From NCBI GenBank assembly GCA_018350325.1, contig JAEVLN010000005.1, forward strand, positions 382,142 to 446,141: a DNA stretch of 64,000 nucleotides. Reading direction: 5' to 3'. The notes beneath the pieces were generated by a model. That model was not told the origin of the DNA. It worked only from the letters and a program-made list of their open reading frames with translations, and did no database searches. The DNA is from Globodera rostochiensis (lineage: Eukaryota > Nematoda > Chromadorea > Rhabditida > Heteroderidae). The position numbers and the translations under genes were made by a program. Positions 29,857-40,909 of the stretch are shown one piece after another (positions within the stretch are counted from its first letter, which is position 1; the number at the start of each line of letters is the position of its first letter).

Positions 29857-32025
29857 ATGCTTGCCATGAGCGGCAGGCTGATTTTGAGGACGATCAAGGC
29901 AGAATGGGCTGATCAGCAACCGCACCAACCGCAGATGGGATGGCGAAATCAATCAAATTCGGCCGAAATTCCCCGTCCCTCAACGACATCCGTTGGGTTT
30001 ATGGAAGATTTGGCAAGGTCCCTGGTCGAAATGAGTGTCCGGAGCAACACCGGACGCTCTGCTCCGGATGAAGGCAGCGATCAGAGACGCTGAACACAAT
30101 TCGCATGGTGCATAATCCTGGCTTGCCAGCCAGAAGCCAAGAAAAAAACTTGGTTTAAAACCTCAAATTTGTGAAGGAACCAGCCATGAACAGAATGGCG
30201 CCATTTTCAGTATTTAGCAGTGGCATTAATTGAACTTCCGCGTTGAAAAAAAAATCACAACTGGCTCGAGGGCCAGAAGCAGCAACCAAACGCCGAGAAA
30301 TGGGACGAATTCCGATCCGGAGTTCGAAAACCAGCTGAAAGGAGGTCAGATTCGGATTCTACGCCACGAGAACCCGAATTGAGGCTAGGCAGTCATGAGC
30401 AAAACGAAAAGGAAAACGAGCGGGCCATCATCAGCCCGGTCTCGAATTTTGCCTAACCTAAAGTGTGTTTCGGCCCTTATCCGTGGACACACTTGACTCA
30501 AAAGTCCTGAGGTAACCTTTTTAAAGTCCGCAGCTTCGAGTCCAAGCCTTTTTGAAGAAATTGAACCTGGCCGGAGGGCCAAAAGCTGAAATAAAAACCA
30601 AAATTTTCTTTTGAAAAAAAACAAAAAAGAGGGAAAACCCCTTTCAATTTGAATAACCCTCCCTGTGGAGACCAGTCCACGGGAATCAAAAAAAAAGTAT
30701 GCAAAAGTTCCAAACCGCCCAAAACAAAGATCAAATCAGAGGCAAGTTGGTCAAAAAAAAACACAAAAATTTATAAAAATGGGAATTTTAAAAGGGTCCA
30801 CTACTGTGCGTGGCAAACCTGGTCTCGTAAGAAGTCGAATAAGGGAAAGATTCCTAAAATGTTGATGAATATTAAGCTGATCAAAGCAAATAATTTTCTG
30901 GGAATCTCGCTTAAAATGTCCAAATTCCCAAAATTTTAGGGCAATTTCTTAACAAACCATGTTATAACCTTCAAAAAGATTTTCTGGGAACCTGTCATTT
31001 CTATAAAGCTTCGAAAGTACGAGAGTTTTAAAATTTTGGTTGCAAACCCTTAACAAAGTGAACCAAAAATTCAAAATTTGGGGTTAGAGGCGGTCATCAT
31101 GAGGGTAAGCCCCCCCCCCCAAACCATGTTGAGGAGGGCCCAAAGAAAAGACACTCGCTTTACAAAACCTGTAATTGTCGGACCAATGTTCAACAGTCAG
31201 CATGAATCTGCAATTCCTCTCGACGGCGCCATCGGCAGCTTCGGACCAACCTTCCGTCCAAAATGGTCAAAATCGGCCTAAAATTAAAGATTGACACAAA
31301 ATGGGGTCACAAACGGAAGCCGTCCTAATCAGGATGACTGGCCCGAGGGCCAGAAGCAGAACATATTTCTAAGCGAGCAAGCAAAGGCATCGAAACGAAT
31401 ACAGGTCGCCAAAGAAAAAAAGAGAAACAAAAGTGAATTTGTGCCAAATTTAAACCGCATGTCTTGTCGAATTTTCTCAAAATGCTCGAAAAACATGCCC
31501 TAGTTAGGCTGGGAGGACCAATTCAATTCTGAAATTAATTTCCCCTAAAAAAGTGGCCAAAAGAGCCAAAATCAGCTCATTCCCACACGGCGTGGGGCGA
31601 AATTTGAATTGGGCCCATTTATCTCTCGTTCTCTAATATTCGTCCACACTATTTCGCCAAAGTTTCGCAGCGAAAGCCATTCTCGCCAAGAATGTAACAA
31701 CGGCGTAAATTCAAACAGCAAGTCTTGGCGAAGAAAACATCCGGGCCGTGGAATCTCAAACAAAAATGAGAAAAGGGAACCGGATGAATTGGAAAACAAA
31801 AATAAAAAGGAGGGAGTGGGTGTGAGGAAGAAGAAACTCAGCGATGCGCAGAGCGGTCGGCCGGATGTGGCCACGGAATGACAAAAGCGTGGTGACGTCG
31901 GAGGACGGTCACCGCGTGTATGGAGCGGACGGGCCGGTCAAGCACCACTGGTAGGGTCGACTAGAGATGAACAGAAACTTTTCCCACCTCCCTCAAGGCA
32001 AATGTGGCGCGCCCGGCCATGACGG

Positions 32026-32908
32026 ATGCCGACGACGATGAACGACCCAAAGAAGAAAGAAGGATGGCCGAACGAACCGAATAAACGATGCGACAAGGTG
32101 TACCTCGACACGGAACTGAGTTATCCGATTGCTGCAAAGGACGCCTATTTTGGCGTGGCTGGTTATTTTCGCGATACCGACCTGTCTAAGGTCAATGATA
32201 AGCGAAGGAAGCCGTTGGCTGAAAGCAAGGCCTATCAAACTATCAGCAAGCTGAGTGCCGACATATTCAACCAAGACTTGTATATGATTAGCAATGTCGA
32301 GATTGACATTGAGCTCGCGCTGCAGTCTGACGATTTTATGCTGCACCAAGAAAAGGAAAAAGATAAATTTGTTTTGGAAATTTCCGACTGCCGGCTGATT
32401 GTGAAAACTGTCGACCTGATGGATGGGCTGAGTTTGGACATTGCAAGGAAGCTGGATGTTGAGCCGGCCAGATATGGGATTCGCAAATCGTTTATGAAGT
32501 CCCTGTTCATCACCGGAGGCCGATACGACTTTTCTGCCAATTTGTTCACGGAGGAAGTGCCAAGAAGGGTGATCATCGGGCTAGTTGCCAACCAGAACTA
32601 CATTGGCCATAAACTAAAGAACCCTTTTTCTTTAATCACCACAATGTAAGAAACAATAAAAAACTTGCAGAACCGTTTGCCCTTTTTAGGTTAGGGACAT
32701 TGAACTTACGGCCTCTGGCAGAACATACCCCCAATACCCCTACAACCTGGACTACAAAAATAACAATTATGCAAGGGCCTATCATGACGCGCAGGAACAT
32801 CTCGGCCTTGCTTGTACAACCGAAAGCAACGGCCTCAGCTACAGCATGTTTAAAACGGACTTTTGTCTGTATGTCTTCCAAATGACCAACGCGCAATGCT
32901 GTTTGTGA
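32026..32908 (+). pseudogene. Polinton-type capsid-like gene (F54H12.2-like), copy 1
   Basis: A 207-codon frame with a well-conserved-looking C-terminal half (FNQDLYMISNVEIDIEL, then FVLEISDCRLIVKTVDL and RRVIIGLVAN). I associate this with the F54H12.2-like family, which I take to be a capsid (hexon-like) protein of Polintons. Similarity continues in an exon of about 220 nt beginning after TTTTTAG at about 32689, stopping at 32908. A GTAAG donor precedes a 44-nt intron, but a single-base loss in the T-rich tract near 32630 puts exon 1 out of phase and ends it at 32649. The N-terminus is also short for a capsid protein. The same break is present in every unit. The specific role (major or minor capsid) is uncertain. 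Confidence 0.5.
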
Positions 32909-32929
32909 AAAAAAAATAAAAACCAAAAT

Positions 32930-34693
32930 CAAATGACAGATTGAAAGCAGTGAGAATTGAATTAGTGTGATAAGCCGTCGTAGTGTAAGTTTTTGTCGGA
33001 AGGCGACTTTCCGCTGGTTATCGGAGATATAATCCACTCTGTTCCCATCGGCTGTGAGCAAAAGAATGTGCAGGACATACGATTGATCGGGCGGAAGCGA
33101 ACGGAATACATTAAACATTGTTGTATCTCCTTTTCGCGACAAACGGCGATCAAATAATCCAAAGGTTGCTGGCCAAATGGAATTGCTTATGACTAGGTGA
33201 TGAATGAGCATTGCTGCAGTTTTAACCCGGGACCGGAACCGTGAAAGCCGGGACCGGAATTTTGACTTTTAAAAACCGAGATTGGGATTAACAGGGATTG
33301 ACACTGGGGGAATTTTTTTTGTTCAAACATTTTTTTCGAAAATTACTTTATGAATAATGCAATAAAAAGGGGAAGAAAACACACCCCTAAAAAAACGACT
33401 TTTTTTGGCTTGCCTCCCCCCCCCCCCCTCCTTGGGGTCGGCGGTGCCGATAGGCGCCGCCGAGAAATTCTGAAGATTTTAACGATATTTGTTAAGGGAA
33501 TTGCACCCTAAAATTAAAAAATACGGTAATTTTTTGAACCTTTTTAAGAATCGGGTGGGGGGAGGGCAGGCGGTGCCGACAGGCGCCGCCGGTAAAAATT
33601 TTTGAGTTTTTTGATGGAATTTGTTATAATGGCCCAAAAATTATTAATTTTGCAAAACGAGAGGGTTCCCCGGGTTCCCCATATGGTTTTTTTACTCAAA
33701 AAATATTGGGAGGGCTATGACCCCTACTCGGCACCCCTGGCTACGGGCCTGGTCTTTTCTATGGTTTTGAAATTCGTCCAACCAAAAAAAAAAGAAATAC
33801 AAAAAGTAAAAAGATGCCAAAAAATTTTTAAGATTGATAACCGCGGACTCAAATTTGAACAATTTTTCAAAAAATCAAAATTTTTCAAAAATCTGTGTTA
33901 ACTTTAAAATTATTTAACAAGCAAAATATCGAATTCATGCCTTTTGGATGATTTTGCAGCCAAAATTGATTTTTGGGAGTAAATCCATGTTTTCTTTTAA
34001 CTAGTTTTTTATACTGATTTTAGTAGGAAAACAAAATCACACAGAAAACCTTATAAACATTTAGGCTTATTTCCCTAATTGAATTTACTAAAACTTTCAT
34101 TTCCGGCGGCGCCGGGCCTCTTTGTTACTAATTACAAGAAAAGTCTGTTTTGAACGGATGGGATAAAGGATATAAAGGAATTCCCCAATGTTCGTTTTAG
34201 CTGAAATTTGTACAAAATTAAAGTAACAGCGGTAGCACAAAAGTATGTTGACCGAATTTTCAAACGAACCGCCCAAAAAGATGAGCCCTTTTTTGGGTAC
34301 CATGTTGCAGTTGGAGGGGCTGAAGTGGTTTAAAGCATGGTTTGCGCGCTTTGGCTTTGGAGAAAGGGCACAACTAGACAAAATTTGGCTTCGAATGGTA
34401 TATCATATTTAGAGGTAGGTCTAAACTATGATAGACTTATGCTGCGGACAAAATGTCGAAAATCAGATTTTTTTTTGAGTGCTTTGGGAAAAATTCACAA
34501 AAAAATGGGGTTTGCTCGGATCGGGTCGGGGGTGTTTAATCATAAGTTGGGATGGTGTTAAGCTACAAAAATGTTTCTTGACCGGGTCTGTAAAATTTGA
34601 CTTGAGGTCGAAATGGGGTGTCAAACTTGGAACATTTTACTTTTTTTTGCGCCAAGTGTTATGGTGAAATTTTTTTGGTAGAGATTAGGACTG
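32930..34693. other. Unit 1 spacer
   Basis: Contains palindromic CCGGGACCGG words (33228-33258), a poly-C tract (33415-33428), two GC hairpins and AT-rich sequence. A minus-strand open frame from 33211 to 32636 is antisense to the capsid-like gene. Its first 90 residues look vaguely protein-like, but I cannot support it as a gene. Confidence 0.5.
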
Positions 34694-35490
34694 ATGGTAG
34701 GTAATGCGCCAAGATGTGGGCTTCAAAATGGTATATCAGATCAAGAAAAAGTGACCCGGTTCAAATTGTGCCTGAAGGATGCCCCACGGGCACTGTTTAA
34801 GGAACTGCCTCCAGCAACTCCCTCACCGAAGGACAGCGGAAGGAGAAGGTTTGTGAATAATTCCTGGACGGCTCAAGCCAAGCATGAGCTTTCTAATCCG
34901 GTTGATTGGATTAACCCAGGCCAAGAGTTTGGAGATCGTCAAGGCCCAAGCAGAAGAGCTGGAGGCGTTGCTGCTTGTCAACAAGGGAGAGGAGGTCAGC
35001 CGACTGTCACAAGCAGTCAATGTGATCAGCAAGCGACCCTCCTAACCTCAGTGGAGCACCGGTCCATCCACTGGAGCTGCCGGAAATGAGCAGGGACCCT
35101 CGGGGAGCAACACGCGAAATTTCGGACAATTCTCCACGCCAAACGAGCAAAGGCAACCGCCGTCATTCGGAGGAGCGCGTGGCGGCTTTCGAAGCCAAAA
35201 CAATTGGTCGGGCGATCGCCAATGCCAGTATTGTGGACGATGTGGCCACCTCGCTTATGCTTGCCATGAGCGGCAGGCTGATTTTGAGGACGATCAAAGC
35301 ATGGCTTCTGGACAGGCAGAATGGGCTGATCAGCAACCGCACCAACCGCAGATGGGATGGCGAATCAATCAAATTCGGCCGAAATTCCCTGTCCCTCAAC
35401 GACATCCGTTGGGTTTATGGAAGATTTGGCAAGGTCCCTGGTCGAAATGAGTGTCCGGAGCAACACCGGACGCTCTGCTCCGGATGAAGG
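34694..35490 (+). pseudogene. LTR-retrotransposon gag remnant, unit 1/2 junction
   Basis: An early frame has DQEKVTRFKLCLKDAPRALF, a Gag-like capsid motif. A second frame contributes a coiled-coil stretch (KAQAEELEALLLVNKGEE). A third carries a Gly/Asn/Gln-rich region with the CCHC knuckle CQYCGRCGHLAYAC at about 35226-35268, followed by a Gln/Pro-rich tail. These frames cannot be read in one piece, so the gene is frameshifted. No protease or reverse transcriptase follows in the unit. A gypsy-type pol fragment is at 46885, and its relation to this gag is unknown. Confidence 0.6.
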
Positions 35491-38400
35491 CAGCGATCAG
35501 AGACGCTGAACACAATTCGCATGGTGCATAATCCTGGCTTGCCAGCCAGAAGCCAAGAAAAAAACTTGGTTTAAAACCTCAAATTTGTGAAGGAACCAGC
35601 CATGAACAGAATGGCGCCATTTTCAGTATTTAGCAGTGGCATTAATTGAACTTCCGCGTTGAAAAAAAAATCACAACTGGCTCGAGGGCCAGAAGCAGCA
35701 AACAAACGCCGAGAAATGGGACGAATTCCGATCCGGAGTTCGAAAACCAGCTGAAAGGAGGTCAGATTCGGATTCTACGCCACGAGAACCCGAATTGAGG
35801 CTAGGCAGTCATGAGCAAAACGAAAAGGAAAACGAGCGGGCCATCATCAGCCCGGTCTCGAATTTTGCCTAACCTAAAGTGTGTTTCGGCCCTTATCCGT
35901 GGACACACTTGACTCAAAAGTCCTGAGGTAACCTTTTTAAAGTCCGCAGCTTCGAGTCCAAGCCTTTTTGAAGAAATTGAACCTGGCCGGAGGGCCAAAA
36001 GCTGAAATAAAAACCAAAATTTTCTTTTGAAAAAAAACAAAAAAGAGGGAAAACCCCTTTCAATTTGAATAACCCTCCCTGTGGAGACCAGTCCACGGGA
36101 ATCAAAAAAAAAGTATGCAAAAGTTCCAAACCGCCCAAAACAAAGATCAAATCAGAGGCAAGTTGGTCAAAAAAAAACACAAAAATTTATAAAAATGGGA
36201 ATTTTAAAAGGGTCCACTACTGTGCGTGGCAAACCTGGTCTCGTAAGAAGTCGAATAAAGGAAAGATTCCTAAAATGTTGATGAATATTAAGCTGATCAA
36301 AGCAAATAATTTTCTGGGAATCTCGCTTAAAATGTCCAAATTCCCAAAATTTTAGGGCAATTTCTTAACAAACCATGTTATAACCTTCAAAAAGATTTTC
36401 TGGGAACCTGTCATTTCTATAAAGCTTCGAAAGTACGAGAGTTTTAAAATTTTGGTTGCAAACCCTTAACAAAGTGAACCAAAAATTCAAAATTTGGGGT
36501 TAGAGGCGGTCATCATGAGGGTAAGCCCCCCCCCCCAAACCATGTTGAGGAGGGCCCAAAGAAAAGACACTCGCTTTACAAAACCTGTAATTGTCGGACC
36601 AATGTTCAACAGTCAGCATGAATCTGCAATTCCTCTCGACGGCGCCATCGGCAGCTTCGGACCAACCTTCCGTCCAAAATGGTCAAAATCGGCCTAAAAT
36701 TAAAGATTGACACAAAATGGGGTCACAAACGGAAGCCGTCCTAATCAGGATGACTGGCCCGAGGGCCAGAAGCAGAACATATTTCTAAGCGAGCAAGCAA
36801 AGGCATCGAAACGAATACAGGTCGCCAAAGAAAAAAAGAGAAACAAAAGTGAATTTGTGCCAAATTTAAACCGCATGTCTTGTCGAATTTTCTCAAAATG
36901 CTCGAAAAACATGCCCTAGTTAGGCTGGGAGGACCAATTCAATTCTGAAATTAATTTCCCCTAAAAAAGTGGCCAAAAGAGCCAAAATCAGCTCATTCCC
37001 ACACGGCGTGGGGCGAAATTTGAATTGGGCCCATTTATCTCTCGTTCTCTAATATTCGTCCACACTATTTCGCCAAAGTTTCGCAGCGAAAGCCATTCTC
37101 GCCAAGAATGTAACAACGGCGTAAATTCAAACAGCAAGTCTTGGCGAAGAAACATCCGGGCCGTGGAATCTCAAACAAAAATGAGAAAAGGGAACCGGAT
37201 GAATTGGAAAACAAAAATAAAAAGGAGGGAGTGGGTGTGAGGAAGAAGAAACTCAGCGATGCGCAGAGCGGTCGGCCGGATGTGGCCACGGAATGACAAA
37301 AGCGTGGTGACGTCGGAGGACGGTCACCGCGTGTATGGAGCGGACGGGCCGGTCAAGCACCACTGGTAGGGTCGACTAGAGATGAACAGAAACTTTTCCC
37401 ACCTCCCTCAAGGCAAATGTGGCGCGCCCGGCCATGACGGATGCCGACGACGATGAACGACCCAAAGAAGAAAGAAGGATGGCCGAACGAACCGAATAAA
37501 CGATGCGACAAGGTGTACCTCGACACGGAACTGAGTTATCCGATTGCTGCAAAGGACGCCTATTTTGGCGTGGCTGGTTATTTTCGCGATACCGACCTGT
37601 CTAAGGTCAATGATAAGCGAAGGAAGCCGTTGGCTGAAAGCAAGGCCTATCAAACTATCAGCAAGCTGAGTGCCGACATATTCAACCAAGACTTGTATAT
37701 GATTAGCAATGTCGAGATTGACATTGAGCTCGCGCTGCAGTCTGACGATTTTATGCTGCACCAAGAAAAGGAAAAAGATAAATTTGTTTTGGAAATTTCC
37801 GACTGCCGGCTGATTGTGAAAACTGTCGACCTGATGGATGGGCTGAGTTTGGACATTGCAAGGAAGCTGGATGTTGAGCCGGCCAGATATGGGATTCGCA
37901 AATCGTTTATGAAGTCCCTGTTCATCGCCGGAGGCCGATACGACTTTTCTGCCAATTTGTTCACGGAGGAAGTGCCAAGAAGGGTGATCATCGGGCTAGT
38001 TGCCAACCAGAACTACATTGGCCATAAACTAAAGAACCCTTTTTCTTTAATCACCACAATGTAAGAAACAATAAAAAACTTGCAGAACCGTTTGCCCTTT
38101 TTAGGTTAGGGACATTGAACTTACGGCCTCTGGCAGAACATACCCCCAATACCCCTACAACCTGGACTACAAAAATAACAATTATGCAAGGGCCTATCAT
38201 GACGCGCAGGAACATCTCGGCCTTGCTTGTACAACCGAAAGCAACGGCCTCAGCTACAGCATGTTTAAAACGGACTTTTGTCTGTATGTCTTCCAAATGA
38301 CCAACGCGCAATGCTGTTTGTGAAAAAAAAAAAAAAAACCAAAATCAAATGACAGATTGAAAGCAGTGAGAATTGAATTAGTGTGATAAGCCGTCGTAGT

Positions 38401-40660
38401 GTAAGTTTTTGTCGGAAGGCGACTTTCCGCTGGTTATCGGAGATATAATCCACTCTGTTCCCATCGGCTGTGAGCAAAAGAATGTGCAGGACATACGATT
38501 GATCGGGCGGAAGCGAACGGAATACATTAAACATTGTTGTATCTCCTTTTCGCGACAAACGGCGATCAAATAATCCAAAGGTTGTTGGCCAAATGGAATT
38601 GCTTATGACTAGGTGATGAATGAGCATTGCTGCAGTTTTAACCCGGGACCGGAACCGTGAAAGCCGGGACCGGAATTTTGACTTTTAAAAACCGAGATTG
38701 GGATTAACAGGGATTGACACTGGGGGAATTTTTTTTGTTCAAACATTTTTTTCGAAGATTACTTTATGAATAATGCAATAAAAAGGGGAAGAAAACACAC
38801 CCCTAAAAAAACGACTTTTATTGGCTTGCCTCCCCCCCCCCTCCTTGGGGTCGGCGGTGCCGATAGGCGCCGCCGAGAAATTCTGAAGATTTTAACGATA
38901 TTTGTTAAGGGAATTGCACCCTAAAATTAAAAAATACGGTAATTTTTTGAACCTTTTTAAGAATCGGGTGGGGGGAGGGCAGGCGGTGCCGACAGGCGCC
39001 GCCGGTAAAAATTTTTGAGTTTTTTGATGGAATTTGTTATAATGGCCCAAAAATTATTAATTTTGCAAAACGAGAGGGTTCCCCATATGGTTTTTTTACT
39101 CAAAAAATATTGGGAGGGCTATGACCCCTACTCGGCACCCCTGGCTACGGGCCTGGTCTTTTCTATGGTTTTGAAATTCGTCCAACCAAAAAAAAAAGAA
39201 ATACAAAAAGTAAAAAGATGCCAAAAAATTTTTAAGATTGATAACCGCGGACTCAAATTTGAACAATTTTTCAAAAAATCAAAATTTTTCAAAAATCTGT
39301 GTTAACTTTAAAATTATTTAACAAGCAAAATATCGAATTCATGCCTTTTGGATGATTTTGCAGCCAAAATTGATTTTTGGGAGTAAATCCATGTTTTCTT
39401 TTAACTAGTTTTTTATACTGATTTTAGTAGGAAAACAAAATCACACAGAAAACCTTATAAAAATTTAGGCTTATTTCCCTAATTGAATTTACTAAAACTT
39501 TCATTTCCGGCGGCGCCGGGCCTCTTTGTTACTAATTACAAGAAAAGTCTGTTTTGAACGGATGGGATAAAGGATATAAAGGAATTCCCCAATGTTCGTT
39601 TTAGCTGAAATTTGTACAAAATTAAAGTAACAGCGGTAGCACAAAAGTATGTTGACCGAATTTTCAAACGAACCGCCCAAAAAGATGAGCCCTTTTTTGG
39701 GTACCATGTTGCAGTTGGAGGGGCTGAAGTGGTTTAAAGCATGGTTTGCGCGCTTTGGCTTTGGAGAAAGGGCACAACTAGACAAAATTTGGGTTCGAAT
39801 GGTATATCATATTTAGAGGTAGGTCTAAACTATGATAGACTTATGCTGCGGACAAAATGTCGAAAATCAGATTTTTTTTTGAGTGCTTTGGGAAAAATTC
39901 ACAAAAAAATGGGGTTTGCTCGGATCGGGTCGGGGGTGTTTAATCATAAGTTGGGATGGTGTTAAGCTACAAAAATGTTTCTTGACCGGGTCTGTAAAAT
40001 TTGACTTGAGGTCGAAATGGGGTGTCAAACTTGGAACATTTTACTTTTTTTTGCGCCAAGTGTTATGGTGAAATTTTTTTGGTAGAGATTAGGACTGATG
40101 GTAGGTAATGCGCCAAGATGTGGGCTTCAAAATGGTATATCAGATCAAGAAAAAGTGACCCGGTTCAAATTGTGCCTGAAGGATGCCCCACGGGCACTGT
40201 TTAAGGAACTGCCTCCAGCAACTCCCTCACCGAAGGACAGCGGAAGGAGAAGGTTTGTGAATAATTCCTGGACGGCTCAAGCCAAGCATGAGCTTTCTAA
40301 TCCGGTTGATTGGATTAACCCAGGCCAAGAGTTTGGAGATCGTCAAGGCCCAAGCAGAAGAGCTGGAGGCGTTGCTGCTTGTCAACAAGGGAGAGGAGGT
40401 CAGCCGACTGTCACATGCAGTCAATGTGATCAGCAAGCGACCCTCCTAACCTCAGTGGAGCACCGGTCCATCCACTGGAGCTGCCGGGAATGAGCAGGGA
40501 CCCTCGGGGAGCAACACGCGAAATTTCGGACAATTCTCCACGCCAAACGAGCAAAGGCAACCGCCGTCATTCGGAGGAGCGCGTGGCGGCTTTCGAAGCC
40601 AAAACAATTGGTCGGGCGATCGCCAATGCCAGTATTGTGGACGATGTGGCCACCTCGCTT
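35257..40660. repeat. 5.4-kb macrosatellite, unit 2
   Basis: Near-identical to unit 1 over its length. Differences seen include a shorter run GGTTCCCCATATGG near 39075 (a 9-bp deletion relative to units 1 and 3), a few indels in homopolymers, and one Thr-to-Ala change in the capsid-like gene. Confidence 0.95.
37441..38323 (+). pseudogene. Polinton-type capsid-like gene, copy 2
   Basis: Same organisation and same frameshift as copy 1 (open to 38064, downstream exon to a stop at 38323). It has one residue difference (FIAGG for FITGG). The poly-A after the final stop is longer than in the other copies. Confidence 0.5.
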
Positions 40661-40909
40661 ATGCTTGCCATGAGCGGCAGGCTGATTTTGAGGACGATCA
40701 AAGCATGGCTTCTGGACAGGCAGAATGGGCTGATCAGCAACCGCACCAACCGCAGATGGGATGGCGAATCAATCAAATTCGGCCGAAATTCCCTGTCCCT
40801 CAACGACATCCGTTGGGTTTATGGAAGATTTGGCAAGGTCCCTGGTCGAAATGAGTGTCCGGAGCAACACCGGACGCTCTGCTCCGGATGAAGGCAGCGA
40901 TCAGAGACG
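40098..40909 (+). pseudogene. LTR-retrotransposon gag remnant, unit 2/3 junction
   Basis: A copy of the gag remnant at 34694-35490 with the same frame breaks and the same CCHC knuckle. It differs by single bases (for example CACATGCAG for CACAAGCAG). Confidence 0.6.

Larger units (their letters stand above)
29857..35256. repeat. 5.4-kb macrosatellite, unit 1
   Basis: The unit begins at ATGCTTGCCATGAGCGGCAG inside the gag knuckle region and repeats at 35257 and 40661. It lacks an 18-bp segment near 29898 that the other units keep. Content in order: gag 3' end (29857-30092), about 1.9 kb without a clear gene, capsid-like pseudogene (32026-32908), about 1.7 kb with two GC hairpins (33439-33462, about 33570-33592), then the gag 5' part (34694 onward). 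Short palindromes of the type CTGGCCCGAGGGCCAG occur three times (about 30261, 30566, 31340). Confidence 0.95.

Noticed and set aside
28770..30093. Very long open frames on both strands (over 300 codons), some passing through the N gap
   Set aside because: They are produced by the GGGGGATTCGGAC minisatellite, which lacks stops in several frames, and by unknown residues.
30385..31881. Several 60-100 aa frames repeated in each 5.4-kb unit
   Set aside because: No domain, intron or start support; they overlap one another on both strands.
32235..32591. 118-aa minus-strand frame, repeated in each 5.4-kb unit
   Set aside because: Antisense to the capsid-like frame; its conservation between units only reflects recent duplication.
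32636..33211. 191-aa minus-strand frame in units 1 and 3
   Set aside because: Half is antisense to the capsid-like 3' exon and unit 2 breaks the frame; the remaining 90 residues show no recognisable domain.
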